The position numbers and the translations under genes were made by a program. Shown one piece after another: positions 16,949 through 27,465 of a DNA stretch of 64,000 bases (within the stretch, counting starts at the first letter, position 1; each line of letters begins with the position of its first letter). The notes beneath the pieces were generated by a model, which ran no database searches, was not told where the DNA came from, and saw only the letters and a program-made list of their open reading frames with translations. The DNA comes from Brevibacillus laterosporus (GTDB taxonomy: Bacteria; Bacillota; Bacilli; Brevibacillales; Brevibacillaceae): NCBI RefSeq assembly GCF_030489605.1, contig NZ_JAUKFY010000010.1, forward strand, positions 112,206-176,205, read 5' to 3'.

Positions 16949-18094
16949 ATGTCCCCAAATGCTGTATATATCCACATCCCTTTTTGTACTAATAAATGTT
17001 ACTATTGTGATTTTAATTCTTTTGTTACCAATAATCCTCAGTTGGTCTGGGATTACTTAGAAGCTTTACGCCGTGAGATGACGTTAACGTTCCAGCAAAA
17101 TCCTCCTGAGAAGATAGAGACAATCTTTGTTGGCGGAGGAACCCCGACGTATTTAAATCAGGAGCAAATGGCACTATTTTTGCATATGGTAAATGAACAC
17201 CTTGCTCCTTATTTTAGTGCTGATTTGGAATGGACCATGGAAGCAAATCCAGGCACTACTGATCTTGAAAAATTAAAGCTGATGAGATCATCTGGAGTAA
17301 ATCGAATTAGTTTTGGTGTTCAATCGTTCCAAAGTGATTTATTAAAGCGCATTGGCCGCATTCATGATGTAGATGAGGTTTATAAAAGTGTGGATAATGC
17401 GATTCAAGCTGGGTTTGACAACATCTCGATTGATTTAATGTTTGGTCTGCCGGATCAGACCATGGAGATGTTTGCTCAAAGCTTGCAAAAAGCGATGGAG
17501 CTGCCAATCACGCACTTATCCTCCTACGGTTTAAAGGTAGAGGAGAATACCTTATTTCACACTCTGTATCAAAAAGACCAATTACCACTGCCGACAGAAG
17601 ACACAGAGCTAGAGATGTATCTTCTTTTAATAGAAACACTTGAGAAAAACGGGATGTCCATGTACGAGATTAGTAATTTTGCCAAGCCGGGTAAACAGAG
17701 CAAGCATAATAAGACTTATTGGCTAAACCAGGATTATTATGGTATTGGGGCTGGAGCACATGGATATATAAATGGAAGAAGACATGTTAATGCCGGTCCG
17801 CTAGCTATTTACACACGTATGGCAATGGAAGGTTCTCCGCGTGTAGAGGAATTTGAGGTAACGCAGAAGGAAGCGATGGAGGAGCAGATGATTCTGGGCT
17901 TACGTTTGCGTGAAGGAGTAGATATGGAGAGCTTTGCGAGCCGGTTTGGTCGAACTGTCCAAGAAGAATTCGGTGAAACATTGCAACAGGAACTTCAAAA
18001 GGGAATGATAGAAATCGTAGACCAGCATGTACGTCTAACCCCAAAGGGCTTACCGCTTGGCAACGAAGTGTTTGCTGCTTTTTTACGCGTGTAG
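16949..18094 (+). CDS. hemW: Radical SAM heme chaperone HemW
   Basis: A 381-residue radical SAM protein. The iron-sulfur motif is Cys13, Cys17, Cys20 (PFCTNKCYYCDF); the motif lacks the extra cysteine of true HemN coproporphyrinogen dehydrogenases, which marks the HemW branch. VGGGTPTYL and a C-terminal HemN-like domain (EEQMILGLRLREGVD) are present. HemW binds heme and is thought to hand it to membrane proteins; older annotations call it oxygen-independent coproporphyrinogen III oxidase. Starts with ATG after AAGGAGGGG. Its place before hrcA is conserved in Bacillales. Confidence 0.93.
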   Translation: MSPNAVYIHIPFCTNKCYYCDFNSFVTNNPQLVWDYLEALRREMTLTFQQNPPEKIETIFVGGGTPTYLNQEQMALFLHMVNEHLAPYFSADLEWTMEANPGTTDLEKLKLMRSSGVNRISFGVQSFQSDLLKRIGRIHDVDEVYKSVDNAIQAGFDNISIDLMFGLPDQTMEMFAQSLQKAMELPITHLSSYGLKVEENTLFHTLYQKDQLPLPTEDTELEMYLLLIETLEKNGMSMYEISNFAKPGKQSKHNKTYWLNQDYYGIGAGAHGYINGRRHVNAGPLAIYTRMAMEGSPRVEEFEVTQKEAMEEQMILGLRLREGVDMESFASRFGRTVQEEFGETLQQELQKGMIEIVDQHVRLTPKGLPLGNEVFAAFLRV

Positions 18095-18162
18095 ATGGCG
18101 CAGCATGTGGATAAAGTAGGAAGGAAGAGACAAGTTATCAAATTTTAGAAAATGACATCAGG

Positions 18163-18205
18163 AAGCACTTTTATGCGGAGAAACCCGAAAAAAGTGCTTT
18201 TTTTC
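18163..18205 (+). terminator. Rho-independent terminator of hemW
   Basis: AAGCACTTTT (18163-18172) pairs with AAAAGTGCTT (18190-18199), followed by a T run. It separates hemW from the heat-shock operon. Confidence 0.75.
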
Positions 18206-18238
18206 TCCTATTTTTTTGCATTTTTCATAGGAGAGAAG

Positions 18239-18267
18239 TTGACAAATCATCTGTCACTTGATAAGTT
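18239..18267 (+). promoter_or_regulatory. Promoter of the hrcA-dnaK operon
   Basis: A perfect -35 TTGACA (18239-18244) lies 17 bases before a weak -10 TAAGTT (18262-18267). It is just upstream of the CIRCE operator, as in other HrcA-controlled operons. Confidence 0.6.
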
Positions 18268-18278
18268 AATAGTATCCG

Positions 18279-18305
18279 TTAGCACTCGCTTGATCTGAGT
18301 GCTAA
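18279..18305. promoter_or_regulatory. CIRCE operator (HrcA binding site)
   Basis: TTAGCACTC, nine bases, GAGTGCTAA: an exact match to the CIRCE consensus. HrcA binds it and represses the operon; unfolded protein load titrates GroEL away from HrcA and releases the genes. Confidence 0.97.
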
Positions 18306-18368
18306 CAAAATCCAACCAGAAGTTGCCAATCGACATAGCCAAACATTTTAGAAGGAGGGCGTTTAGGT

Positions 18369-19427
18369 ATGTTAACGGAGCGACAAAAGCTTATTTTGCA
18401 AGCTATTATTGAAAATTATATTTATTCGGCAGAACCCGTTGGCTCCAGGACCATTTCAAAACGGCCTGAAATCACCTTCAGTTCGGCTACGATCCGCAAC
18501 GAAATGTCTGATTTGGAGGATTTAGGTTATTTGGAGCAGCCGCATACCTCTGCGGGACGCGTCCCTTCCACGAAAGGCTATCGCTTCTACGTGGACCACA
18601 TAGTGGAGCCTAATTTGTTGAAGAATAATGGAGATGTAAACACTTGGAAGCAAATGTTTGCTGATCGGATCTTGCATTTTGAAAATGCCGTGGAACAGAC
18701 AGCATCGGTCTTATCACAATTGACTAACTACACGGCAGTTGTTCTTGGACCAGAAATCTTTGAACATCGCTTGAAACATCTGCAAATTATCCCTTTGAGT
18801 GACACACAAGCTGTAGCGATTATTGTAACTCAAACAGGGCGTGTAGAAAATAAGCGTATTGATTTGCCGGCGGGACTGTCACCGAGCGATATGGAGAAAT
18901 TGGTTAATGTTTTAAACACAAGATTGCAAGATACACCATTATGGCAATTGCGCCAACGCTTGTATCAAGAAGTATCTGATGAATTGAAGCGTCATGTGGA
19001 TCATTATGAAGAAATGCTCACGATGATTAGTAATGCTATTGAAAGTGATTCATCTGATCGCTTGTTGTTGCGAGGAACTACTAAGTTCATGGAGCAGCCA
19101 GAGTTTCAGGATGTAGAAAAAGTCAAAGAGATTTTGGAGCTATTTGAACGCAGCGACCAAATGACGCATCTGTTTGAAACCAATGAGAAGGGATTGCAGA
19201 TACGGATTGGTCATGAAAATCATCTTGACGCCATGAAGAATTGTAGCATTGTTACGACCAATTATTCCTTTAACGGTAAGCCTGTAGGTACAATTGGTAT
19301 ACTTGGACCTACGCGTATGGAGTATGGTAAAGTGATTGCTGTCTTGGATTTCATTGCTTTGGGATTGTCGCAGATGTTAACTGCACAGATAGAAGGACGA
19401 TCTTCAGAGGAGCAAGAGGATTCATGA
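18369..19427 (+). CDS. hrcA: Heat-inducible transcription repressor HrcA
   Basis: A 352-residue repressor. The N-terminal winged helix (residues 1-75) includes [21 protein letters not shown] and [20 protein letters not shown], the classic HrcA DNA-binding segment, followed by [15 protein letters not shown]. The rest is the GAF-like and dimerisation region, ending with a short acidic tail. ATG at 18369 lies after GAAGGAGGG. First gene of the operon and repressor of it through CIRCE. Confidence 0.97.
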   Translation: MLTERQKLILQAIIENYIYSAEPVGSRTISKRPEITFSSATIRNEMSDLEDLGYLEQPHTSAGRVPSTKGYRFYVDHIVEPNLLKNNGDVNTWKQMFADRILHFENAVEQTASVLSQLTNYTAVVLGPEIFEHRLKHLQIIPLSDTQAVAIIVTQTGRVENKRIDLPAGLSPSDMEKLVNVLNTRLQDTPLWQLRQRLYQEVSDELKRHVDHYEEMLTMISNAIESDSSDRLLLRGTTKFMEQPEFQDVEKVKEILELFERSDQMTHLFETNEKGLQIRIGHENHLDAMKNCSIVTTNYSFNGKPVGTIGILGPTRMEYGKVIAVLDFIALGLSQMLTAQIEGRSSEEQEDS

Positions 19428-19497
19428 CGAACAAGGCGGGCGGGTTACAGTTGCTCGCTTACATAGATTATTAGTCACACAAGAGGAGGTAATCAGA

Positions 19498-20073
19498 TTG
19501 AGCGAAGAGAAAGCAAAGGTTGAACTTGAGCAAGAAGAAATGGCTCAAGACCAAGCTGAGCAAAATGAGCAAGCTGAAACTGAGGCAACAGAAACAGGTG
19601 AAACATCTGAAACAACTGACCTAGCAATGGAAGTAGAGCGTCTTCAGGCTCAATTGCAAGAGCAAGAAAACCGTTTGCTGCGCAACTTAGCAGATATGGA
19701 TAATATGCGTCGTCGCTCACGTAAAGAGCAAGAGGATTTACAAAAATATGCCTCTCAAAAGGTAGTGGAATCCTTACTGCCAGCCCTTGATAACTTTGAA
19801 CGCGCTCTTGCTGTTGATCCTAATACTGCTACTGCTGAAAGCATTTTACAAGGGGTGCAAATGGTGTACCGCCAAGTAATGCAGGTATTCGAGCAAGAAG
19901 GCCTTCAAGCTATTGAATCAGTTGGTCATGCGTTTGATCCGCATGTGCATCAGGCTGTGATGCAAGTGGAAGATTCTAATTACGAAGCAAATGTTGTCGT
20001 AGAAGAATTACAAAAGGGTTATCAATTCAAGGACCGTGTTATCCGTCCTGCAATGGTTAAAGTAAACGCGTAA
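19498..20073 (+). CDS. grpE: Nucleotide exchange factor GrpE
   Basis: A 191-residue co-chaperone that releases ADP from DnaK. An acidic, Glu/Gln-rich N-terminal tail (residues 1-50) leads into a long coiled coil (about 45-90, with [20 protein letters not shown]) and a C-terminal beta wing ([15 protein letters not shown]). The start is TTG at 19498 behind AAGAGGAGGT with ideal spacing. Lies 70 bases after hrcA in the same operon. Confidence 0.97.
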   Translation: MSEEKAKVELEQEEMAQDQAEQNEQAETEATETGETSETTDLAMEVERLQAQLQEQENRLLRNLADMDNMRRRSRKEQEDLQKYASQKVVESLLPALDNFERALAVDPNTATAESILQGVQMVYRQVMQVFEQEGLQAIESVGHAFDPHVHQAVMQVEDSNYEANVVVEELQKGYQFKDRVIRPAMVKVNA

Positions 20074-20136
20074 ATGAAGATGTTTTAAGCACAAAAATCA
20101 TTCACATATTGTAGATAATCGAGGAGGAAAAGATTT

Positions 20137-21978
20137 ATGAGTCGTGTAATTGGTATTGACCTTGGTACAACTAACTCTTGTGTAGCGGTTATGGAAGGTA
20201 ACGAGCCTATCGTTATTGCCAATGCTGAAGGAAACCGCACAACACCTTCTGTAGTTGCTTTCAAAAACGGAGAGCGCATTGTTGGTGAAACAGCAAAACG
20301 CCAAGCAATTACAAACGCTGATAATACGGTTATCTCCATCAAACGTTGGATGGGTACAGATCATAAAGAAACATTAGAAGGTAAAGATTATACGCCGCAA
20401 GAGGTTTCTGCAATGATTCTGCAAAAGCTTAAATCGGATGCAGAAGCTTATCTAGGACAACCGGTGACTCAAGCAGTTATCACAGTTCCAGCTTATTTCA
20501 ATGACAGCCAACGTCAAGCTACTAAAGATGCGGGACGCATTGCTGGTTTGGAAGTATTACGTATTGTCAACGAGCCTACAGCGGCGGCGCTTGCGTATGG
20601 TTTAGAGAAAAATGAAGATCAAACAATCCTTGTTTATGACTTGGGCGGCGGTACATTCGACGTATCTATCCTTGAGTTGTCTGAAGGTTTCTTTGAAGTA
20701 AAAGCTACTTCTGGAGATAACAAACTGGGTGGAGACGACTTTGACCAAGTGATCATGGATTATTTGGTAGCTGAATTTAAGAAAGAAAACGGCATTGACC
20801 TATCTCAAGATCGCATGGCTATGCAGCGTTTGAAAGATGCGGCTGAGAAAGCGAAAAAAGATTTGTCCGGCGTTGTTACTACTACGATTTCTCTACCGTT
20901 TATCACAGCAGATGCTTCTGGTCCTAAGCATATGGAAATTAGTTTGTCCCGTGCGAAATTTGAAGAGATCTCTGCTGGTTTGGTAGAGCGTACGATGGGT
21001 CCTACTCGTCAAGCTTTATCCGATGCTGGTCTTTCTCCAAACCAAATTGACCGTGTCCTTCTTGTTGGTGGTTCTACTCGTATCCCCGCGGTACAAGAAG
21101 CAATCAAGAAGTTCATTGGTCAAGAACCTCATAAAGGTGTAAACCCAGACGAAGTAGTAGCTCTTGGTGCTGCTGTTCAAGCGGGTGTGTTAACTGGTGA
21201 TGTTAAAGACGTAGTACTTCTTGACGTAACACCACTATCTCTTGGTATTGAAACATTGGGTGGAGTGTTCACGAAGTTGATCGATCGCAACACAACGATC
21301 CCAACAAGTAAATCTCAAGTGTTCTCTACAGCAGCGGACAACCAAACAGCGGTTGATATCCATGTTCTGCAAGGGGAGCGTCAAATGGCAGCAGACAACA
21401 AAACGTTGGGCCGTTTCCAATTGACTGATATCCCACCAGCACCACGCGGTGTTCCACAAGTAGAGGTTAGCTTCGACATTGATGCTAACGGTATCGTAAA
21501 CGTTCGAGCTAAAGATTTGGGAACAGGTAAAGAACAAGCAATCACAATCACTTCTAGCTCCGGTCTTTCTGACGAGGAAATCGACCGCATGGTAAAAGAA
21601 GCGGAACTAAATTCCGAAGCAGATAAGAAACGCAAAGAAGAAGTAGAAATTCGCAACGAAGCAGATCAGTTAGTCTTTACTACCGAGAAAACATTAAAAG
21701 ACCTTGAAGGTAAAGTAGAGCAAGCTGAGATCGACAAAGCTAACGAAGCGAAGGATAAAACGAAAAAAGCTCTAGAAGGCGGTAACATCGACGAGATTAA
21801 AGCTGCGAAGGAAGAGCTTTCTGGAATCGTTCAACAATTGTCTGTTAAATTGTATGAGCAAGCAGCACAAGCACAACAAGCAGCTCAAAATGCTGACGGT
21901 GAAGGTGCAGCTCAAGCAGGAAAAGACAACGTAGTAGATGCTGACTATGAAGTAGTTGACGAAGAAAAGAAACAATAA
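20137..21978 (+). CDS. dnaK: Chaperone DnaK (Hsp70)
   Basis: A 613-residue Hsp70. The ATPase domain (1-360) has [16 protein letters not shown] at the start, [15 protein letters not shown] and [12 protein letters not shown]; the linker [15 protein letters not shown] precedes the substrate-binding domain (about 385-510) and a helical lid ending in an Ala/Gln-rich tail. It lacks the extra 24-residue loop of Gram-negative DnaK, as expected for a Firmicute. ATG follows GAGGAGG. Strong codon bias suggests high expression. Confidence 0.98.
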   Translation: MSRVIGIDLGTTNSCVAVMEGNEPIVIANAEGNRTTPSVVAFKNGERIVGETAKRQAITNADNTVISIKRWMGTDHKETLEGKDYTPQEVSAMILQKLKSDAEAYLGQPVTQAVITVPAYFNDSQRQATKDAGRIAGLEVLRIVNEPTAAALAYGLEKNEDQTILVYDLGGGTFDVSILELSEGFFEVKATSGDNKLGGDDFDQVIMDYLVAEFKKENGIDLSQDRMAMQRLKDAAEKAKKDLSGVVTTTISLPFITADASGPKHMEISLSRAKFEEISAGLVERTMGPTRQALSDAGLSPNQIDRVLLVGGSTRIPAVQEAIKKFIGQEPHKGVNPDEVVALGAAVQAGVLTGDVKDVVLLDVTPLSLGIETLGGVFTKLIDRNTTIPTSKSQVFSTAADNQTAVDIHVLQGERQMAADNKTLGRFQLTDIPPAPRGVPQVEVSFDIDANGIVNVRAKDLGTGKEQAITITSSSGLSDEEIDRMVKEAELNSEADKKRKEEVEIRNEADQLVFTTEKTLKDLEGKVEQAEIDKANEAKDKTKKALEGGNIDEIKAAKEELSGIVQQLSVKLYEQAAQAQQAAQNADGEGAAQAGKDNVVDADYEVVDEEKKQ

Positions 21979-22002
21979 GAATAGATACAATGATGTTAAG
22001 AG

Positions 22003-22043
22003 GAGTCAAAGTCACACAATGTTGACTTTGACTCTTTTCCTTT
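22003..22043 (+). terminator. Hairpin terminator or attenuator between dnaK and dnaJ
   Basis: GAGTCAAAGTCA (22003-22014) pairs perfectly with TGACTTTGACTC (22023-22034) around an 8-base loop, followed by TTTTCCTTT. It probably lowers dnaJ transcription relative to dnaK. Confidence 0.75.
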
Positions 22044-22128
22044 ACGGTATGGGGATTCTATTGAAGCTTGCAAGTATACATGCTAAGATTATCTTTGATT
22101 GTCTTGGATACGGGAGTGATAGACAAGT

Positions 22129-23250
22129 ATGAAACGAGATTATTATGAGGTGCTGGGACTTGGAAAAGACGCCAGTGCAGATGATATAAAAAAGGCATAT
22201 CGCAAGTTGGCAAGACAGTATCATCCGGACGTTAATAAAGAGGCAGATGCTGAACAGAAATTTAAAGAAGTAAAAGATGCATATGATGTGCTCTCCGATG
22301 ACCAAAAACGTGCACAATACGATCGCTTTGGACATCAGGATCCGAACCAAGGCTTTGGCGGAGGCTTCGATGCTTCTGGTATGGGCGGCTTTGGTGATAT
22401 CTTTGACATGTTTTTTGGTGGCGGCGGACGTCGTGCTAATCCAAATGCACCGCGCCGTGGAGCTGATTTGGAGTATGCAATCAACATTGACTTCTTGGAT
22501 GCAGTATTTGGCAAAGAAAGAGACATTGAGATTCAACGTGAAGTAGAATGCGATACGTGTCACGGAAGTGGAGCCAAACCTGGTACAAAGGTAGAAACCT
22601 GCTCAAGATGTAATGGATCTGGACAGGAGGAGGTTCAGGCAAACACTCCATTTGGGCGCGTTGTTAATCGCCGTGTTTGCTCTGTTTGTCATGGTAAAGG
22701 AAAGCAGATCAAGGAAAGATGTACAACGTGCAGAGGCACTGGACGCAACAAAGTCAAACGCACGATCCACATTAACATCCCTGCTGGGGTGGATGATGGA
22801 CAGCAAATGCGCATTACTGGCGAAGGTGAAGCTGGTGTGAACGGCGGTCCGGCGGGTGATGTTTATGTTATGTTCCGTGTACGTAAACATGATTTCTTCG
22901 AACGCGATGGCAACGACATTTATTGTGAGATGCCAATTAATTTTGCTCAAGCAGCTTTAGGTGATGAGATTGAGGTTCCTACTGTAGATGGACGTGTGAA
23001 GCTGAAAATCCCAGCAGGAACACAAACCAACACTTTCTTCCGCCTGCGTGGAAAAGGGGTGCCGCACTTACGTGGAAATGGACGGGGCGATCAGCACGTG
23101 AAAGTAAAAGTGGTGACACCTACGAAATTAACCGATCGTCAAAAAGAGCTGTTACGTGAACTAGGGGGACTCGAGGACGGTGCACCCCTGCATGAACAAC
23201 CAGAAGAGAATTTTTTCGATAAAATCAAGCGTAAATTACGTGGTGAATAA
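22129..23250 (+). CDS. dnaJ: Chaperone DnaJ (Hsp40)
   Basis: A 373-residue type I J protein. J domain with HPD at residues 32-34, a Gly/Phe-rich linker (about 70-105), four zinc-binding repeats CxxCxGxG ([32 protein letters not shown], about 143-210), then the substrate-binding C-terminal domains. It delivers unfolded proteins to DnaK and stimulates its ATPase. Preceded by a strong intercistronic hairpin. Confidence 0.98.
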   Translation: MKRDYYEVLGLGKDASADDIKKAYRKLARQYHPDVNKEADAEQKFKEVKDAYDVLSDDQKRAQYDRFGHQDPNQGFGGGFDASGMGGFGDIFDMFFGGGGRRANPNAPRRGADLEYAINIDFLDAVFGKERDIEIQREVECDTCHGSGAKPGTKVETCSRCNGSGQEEVQANTPFGRVVNRRVCSVCHGKGKQIKERCTTCRGTGRNKVKRTIHINIPAGVDDGQQMRITGEGEAGVNGGPAGDVYVMFRVRKHDFFERDGNDIYCEMPINFAQAALGDEIEVPTVDGRVKLKIPAGTQTNTFFRLRGKGVPHLRGNGRGDQHVKVKVVTPTKLTDRQKELLRELGGLEDGAPLHEQPEENFFDKIKRKLRGE

Positions 23251-23294
23251 GGCGAATAATATGTTGTGGAAAGCTAGATGGGGGATGGTAGAGC

Positions 23295-24233
23295 ATGAAT
23301 TGGTCAGAAGTTAGTATTCACACCACGGCAGAGGCGGTTGAGGCTGTCTCTAGTATTTTGTATGAAGCGGGAGCAGGTGGCGTTGTCATCGAAGATCCCG
23401 AAATTTTATCCCGTGAGTGGAGCACGCCTTTTGGCGAAATCTACCACCTCTCACCTGATGACTTTCCAACTGACGGTGTGATTGTAAAAGCTTATTTTCC
23501 TGTGAATAGCTATTTGGGCGAAACCGTTGAAGAGATTAAAACACAGGTAAATGAACTTCTGACCTTCGGATTGGATGTCGGTAAAGGAACCGTTACTATG
23601 ACCGAGGTTCATGAAGATGATTGGGCATCTGCTTGGAAAAAATATTATAAGCCTGTTGCCATTTCAGAACACATCACGATTACACCGATCTGGGAGGATT
23701 ACAAACCAAAGCGAGAAGGGGAGCTCATTATCGAAATGGACCCCGGCATGGCTTTCGGTACAGGTACACATCCTACTACTGTACTGTGCATTCGTGCGAT
23801 TGAACGCTACCTGAAAAAAGGGGATCGCGTTTATGATGTGGGAACAGGCACAGGGATTTTAAGTATTGCTGCTGCTAAGCTAGGTGCATCTTCTCTGACG
23901 GCCATGGATTTAGATGAGATTGCGGTTCGTTCTGCTCAAGAGAACTGTAGCATTAACAAAGTAGCTGACAAGGTTTTGGTGAAACAGAACAATCTGCTCG
24001 ATGGCATCAATGAAAAAGTTGAAGTCGTGGTTGCCAATATCTTAGCGGAAGTAATTATTCGTTTCACGGATGATGTTCATCGTGTATTATTGCCTGGCGG
24101 TACGTTTATTGCTTCAGGGATTATTGGAGCGCGTGAAAATGATGTAAAAGAGGCATTAGCTGCCTCGAATTTGGAAGTTATAGAAACAGTTTACATGGAA
24201 GACTGGGTAGCAATTATCGCGAAAAAACGTTAG
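23295..24233 (+). CDS. prmA: Ribosomal protein L11 methyltransferase PrmA
   Basis: A 312-residue SAM-dependent methyltransferase. Residues 1-100 are the substrate-recognition domain (WSEVSIHTTAEAVEAVSSIL, typical of PrmA); the Rossmann domain has motif I DVGTGTGILSIAAAKLGA near residues 180-197, MDLDEIAVRSAQEN and VVANILAEV. It trimethylates amino groups of ribosomal protein L11. The FGTGTHPTT segment before the Rossmann fold is diagnostic. Follows dnaJ by 44 bases, as yqeT does in B. subtilis. Confidence 0.95.
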   Translation: MNWSEVSIHTTAEAVEAVSSILYEAGAGGVVIEDPEILSREWSTPFGEIYHLSPDDFPTDGVIVKAYFPVNSYLGETVEEIKTQVNELLTFGLDVGKGTVTMTEVHEDDWASAWKKYYKPVAISEHITITPIWEDYKPKREGELIIEMDPGMAFGTGTHPTTVLCIRAIERYLKKGDRVYDVGTGTGILSIAAAKLGASSLTAMDLDEIAVRSAQENCSINKVADKVLVKQNNLLDGINEKVEVVVANILAEVIIRFTDDVHRVLLPGGTFIASGIIGARENDVKEALAASNLEVIETVYMEDWVAIIAKKR

Positions 24234-24254
24234 AATAATGGGGTTAATAATCAG

Positions 24255-24986
24255 ATGCAACGTTATTTTATAGATAGCCAACAATTTTTTGACAATCATG
24301 TGGTTATTACCGGGGACGACGTTCACCACATCGTGAAGGTTATGCGCTCAGAGATTGGCGATCATATTTTGGTTAGCGATGGGAGAGGACGGGTGGTTAA
24401 AGCCCGTCTTTCTGCCTTGGAGCCCAAAGAAGTGCGCGCTGAGATCGTGGAGCATATCACGAAACAAACAGAATTACCCGTATCAGTAACGATTGGTCAG
24501 GGGTTGCCAAAAGGAGATAAACTAGAGTGGATTTTACAAAAGGGAACGGAGCTTGGAGCGACTTCCTTTGTACCGTTTCAATCAGAGCGTACCATCGTTA
24601 AGTTAGATGCAAAGAAAGAAGCAAAAAAGCTGGAGCGTTGGTCAAAAATTGTAAAAGAAGCTGCTGAGCAATCACATCGGGCCTATTTACCTGAGGTGTT
24701 AACTCCGCTTTCCTTTAAGCAGGTGGTTGAACATGCGAAAAGCTATACAACTGCTGTTATTGCTTATGAAAAAGAAGATACCAAACGATTGGGCGAGGTG
24801 CTGTCAAACTTGTCTGTTGGCGACTCGCTTTTCGTCATGATTGGGCCAGAAGGTGGATTTTCTGAAAGTGAAATTCAGTATGCAGAAGAAAATGGTATCC
24901 ATTCTGTTTCGCTTGGTCCCCGTATTTTACGCACGGAAACAGCTAGTCAGTATTTGCTAGCTGCCGTTTCCTATCAATTTGAATAA
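24255..24986 (+). CDS. rsmE: 16S rRNA (uracil-1498-N3)-methyltransferase RsmE
   Basis: A 243-residue SPOUT-class methyltransferase. An N-terminal PUA-like domain (DDVHHIVKVMRSEIGDHI) precedes the knotted SAM-binding domain with MIGPEGGFSESEI and SLGPRILRTETA, the two diagnostic segments. It methylates U1498 of 16S rRNA. Lies 21 bases after prmA, ATG start. Confidence 0.95.
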   Translation: MQRYFIDSQQFFDNHVVITGDDVHHIVKVMRSEIGDHILVSDGRGRVVKARLSALEPKEVRAEIVEHITKQTELPVSVTIGQGLPKGDKLEWILQKGTELGATSFVPFQSERTIVKLDAKKEAKKLERWSKIVKEAAEQSHRAYLPEVLTPLSFKQVVEHAKSYTTAVIAYEKEDTKRLGEVLSNLSVGDSLFVMIGPEGGFSESEIQYAEENGIHSVSLGPRILRTETASQYLLAAVSYQFE

Positions 24987-25015
24987 GTCATACGTAACAG
25001 TGAAAGGAGAGAGCA

Positions 25016-26377
25016 ATGAATAAGGTTGCTTTCCATACATTGGGCTGTAAAGTAAACAGTTATGAAACAGAAGCGATTTGGAACCTGTTCAAGCAAAATG
25101 GCTATGAACGGGTAGACTTTGAGCAAGATGTAGCTGATGTATACATTATTAATACCTGCACAGTTACCAATACTGGTGACAAAAAAAGCCGTCAAGTAAT
25201 TCGACGTGCGATCCGTCGTAACCCTGAGGCGATTGTTGCTGTTACAGGGTGCTATGCCCAAACCTCACCAAAAGAGATTGCTGAAATTCCAGGTGTTGAC
25301 ATCGTGGTAGGTACACAAGGCCGCGATCGTTTATTGGAGTATGTTGCACAGATTCGCGGAGAACGCACACCGATTAACGCGGTAGGAAATATCATGAAAA
25401 CACGTGAATTTGAAGAGCTTGACGTACCGAATTTTTCCGATCGCACACGTGCTTCTCTTAAAATTCAAGAAGGCTGTAACAATTTCTGTACCTTCTGTAT
25501 TATTCCCTGGGCACGTGGTCTCATGCGTTCCCGTAAGCCTGAAAGCGTGATTGAACAAGCCAAAAAGCTAGTAGCAGAAGGGTACCTCGAGATCGTTCTG
25601 ACCGGTATTCACACAGGTGGATATGGAGAGGATTTAGAGGATTACAATCTGGCTAAATTACTAGTCGAATTGGAAAAGGTGGAAGGCTTAAAACGTATTC
25701 GCATTAGTTCTATTGAAGCGAGTCAAATTACGGATGAGGTTGTGGCAGTAATTGACCGCTCCGAGAAGATTTGCCGCCACCTGCACGTACCACTGCAAGC
25801 AGGCGATGATGCTGTATTAAAACGCATGCGCCGCAAGTATACGACGGCAGAATTTATGGAACGCATCCGTAAAGTTCGTAAGGCATTACCTGGGGTTGCT
25901 ATCACAACGGACGTAATTGTTGGTTTCCCGGGTGAGACCGAGGAGCAATTTGTAACGGGCTATAACTTTATTAAAGAACTAGGCTTTGCAGAGCTGCATG
26001 TCTTCCCGTATTCTATGCGCACAGGAACCCCTGCTGCACGCATGGAAGATCAGGTGGATGAAGAAGTGAAGAAGGAACGTGTAGCGAAGCTTATTGAATT
26101 AAATCAACAGCTATCTGTGGAATATGCACAACCGTTTATCGGTGATGTTTTAGAGATCATTCCAGAGCGTCCGTATAAGGAAGATCCAACGAGCGGTAAG
26201 CTAATGGGCTATTCCGATAATTACTTGAACGTGGTGTTTGAGGGTACAGAGGATATGATCGGAAAAATTTGTAAGGTTCGTCTCGATGAGGTTGATGCTG
26301 AATATTGCGAAGGAACGTTCGTTCGAGTAATAGAATCTCTGCCTATCGAAATGGACAGCAAAGGAAAAGCAGTATGA
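25016..26377 (+). CDS. mtaB: tRNA (N6-threonylcarbamoyladenosine(37)-C2)-methylthiotransferase MtaB
   Basis: A 453-residue methylthiotransferase. The N-terminal MTTase domain binds one iron-sulfur cluster through cysteines in TLGCKVNSYET, INTCTVTN and VTGCYAQ; the radical SAM domain has CNNFCTFCIIPWARG near residues 159-173; a TRAM domain ends the protein. It converts t6A37 to ms2t6A in tRNAs reading ANN codons. In B. subtilis the same gene (yqeV) holds this place. The stop overlaps the next start as ATGA. Confidence 0.95.
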   Translation: MNKVAFHTLGCKVNSYETEAIWNLFKQNGYERVDFEQDVADVYIINTCTVTNTGDKKSRQVIRRAIRRNPEAIVAVTGCYAQTSPKEIAEIPGVDIVVGTQGRDRLLEYVAQIRGERTPINAVGNIMKTREFEELDVPNFSDRTRASLKIQEGCNNFCTFCIIPWARGLMRSRKPESVIEQAKKLVAEGYLEIVLTGIHTGGYGEDLEDYNLAKLLVELEKVEGLKRIRISSIEASQITDEVVAVIDRSEKICRHLHVPLQAGDDAVLKRMRRKYTTAEFMERIRKVRKALPGVAITTDVIVGFPGETEEQFVTGYNFIKELGFAELHVFPYSMRTGTPAARMEDQVDEEVKKERVAKLIELNQQLSVEYAQPFIGDVLEIIPERPYKEDPTSGKLMGYSDNYLNVVFEGTEDMIGKICKVRLDEVDAEYCEGTFVRVIESLPIEMDSKGKAV

Positions 26378-26805
26378 AGGAAATCTCTGCAGGCGGTGTC
26401 GTCTACCGAAAACGAGATGGAGAGATTAGCTTATTGATGATCAAGGATCGTTTTGGCAAGGTAACGGTAGCGAAAGGTAAGCAAGAGCCAGGCGAGACCT
26501 TGATGCAGACCGCTATTCGAGAAATTGAAGAGGAAACGGGCATAAAAGGGGAACTAGGCCCATTGCTAGAGGTCGTTCACTACACCTATCAGCATCCGAC
26601 TCAGCAAATTTTGATTGAAAAAGAAGTACACTATTATTTAGTCAAAGCGTTGACGGATCAAGTAACGGTTCAGGTAGAAGAAATCGATGCAGTGCAATGG
26701 CTTAAGCCAGAGGCTGCTTGGGAACTACACGAACAAGCCGGTTATGAGAACAACCGCAGTGTGTTACGAAAAGCTTTGCATACCTTGGGAATACAGGTTA
26801 TATAG
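26374..26805 (+). CDS. Nudix hydrolase
   Basis: A 143-residue protein with a perfect Nudix box: Gly34 to Ile56, reading GKQEPGETLMQTAIREIEEE then TGI. The opening KEISAGGVVYRK is typical of small Nudix phosphohydrolases (MutT, Ap4A and diphosphoinositol hydrolase-like). ATG at 26374 overlaps the mtaB stop, so the genes are translationally coupled; an in-frame upstream start at 26305 would overlap mtaB by 72 bases and is less likely. Substrate unknown. Confidence 0.85.
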   Translation: MKEISAGGVVYRKRDGEISLLMIKDRFGKVTVAKGKQEPGETLMQTAIREIEEETGIKGELGPLLEVVHYTYQHPTQQILIEKEVHYYLVKALTDQVTVQVEEIDAVQWLKPEAAWELHEQAGYENNRSVLRKALHTLGIQVI

Positions 26806-26814
26806 AACAATGAG

Positions 26815-26845
26815 AGCTCGACCAGAAATGGTTGGGCTTTTGTTG
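26815..26845 (+). terminator. Terminator of the heat-shock/prmA-mtaB-nudix transcript
   Basis: AGCTCGACCA (26815-26824) pairs with TGGTTGGGCT (26829-26838) across a GAAA tetraloop, followed by TTTTGTTG. It marks the end of the conserved upstream block. Confidence 0.75.
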
Positions 26846-27079
26846 TCCAGTCGATTTAGTGGCGGGATGAACCTTGTATGGTTATGTGGACAGGAAGATA
26901 TAGGCGATTGTGGACCTTGTCATTAGGGGGAACAGTAAAGGAAAGTTAAACACCAGAGTAAAACATCTAAGAAACCCCTTACAAAATTGAACAATTACGT
27001 ATAGTGTTAAAAAAGGGTTTGTTCCGTAGCTCAACAGCGTTATGATAAAGAGCGACAAATAGAAAAGGGAGTGGTAGGA

Positions 27080-27460
27080 ATGTACGGATGGATCATCCTG
27101 TTTGCCTTTTACGGTATAGGTGTTATCTTTCATAATTACCTGTATATTCCTCTTCCAGGCAGTCTCATTGGGCTTATACTTTTGACAACGAGTTTGGTAA
27201 CAAAGTTGGTACCATTGCGATTAGTGGAAGGGGCAGCAGATTTTTTACTTAAAAACATGCTCTTGTTTTTTGTCCCTATTATCGTTGGAGTTACACCTTA
27301 TTTTCATTATTTGGAGCAAAAACCGCTTGCCATCCTTGTGGCATTAGTGGCAGGTCCTGTAGCTGTCATGATGGTAACCGGAATTGTGGTCCAAAAATGG
27401 CGTGACTGGGAAAAACGAAAAGAGGATGTACTTCTACAGCAAAGTGAACAGGGGGACTGA
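27080..27460 (+). CDS. CidA/LrgA family holin-like membrane protein
   Basis: A 126-residue protein with four hydrophobic segments and the family signature IPLPGSLIGLILL followed by LLKNMLLFFVPIIVGV. CidA/LrgA proteins are holin-like or, in B. subtilis (YsbA/PftA), partners of a LrgB protein in pyruvate uptake. The next gene encodes that LrgB partner, so the pair forms one system. I chose ATG at 27080; a GTG three codons earlier is too close to the ribosome site. A charged C-terminal tail of about 20 residues is cytoplasmic. Confidence 0.85.
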   Translation: MYGWIILFAFYGIGVIFHNYLYIPLPGSLIGLILLTTSLVTKLVPLRLVEGAADFLLKNMLLFFVPIIVGVTPYFHYLEQKPLAILVALVAGPVAVMMVTGIVVQKWRDWEKRKEDVLLQQSEQGD

Positions 27461-27465
27461 GGAAT

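Noticed and set aside
22042..22563. 173-residue minus-strand open frame over the start of dnaJ
   Set aside because: Antisense shadow with unlikely Ile/Ser/Cys-rich composition.
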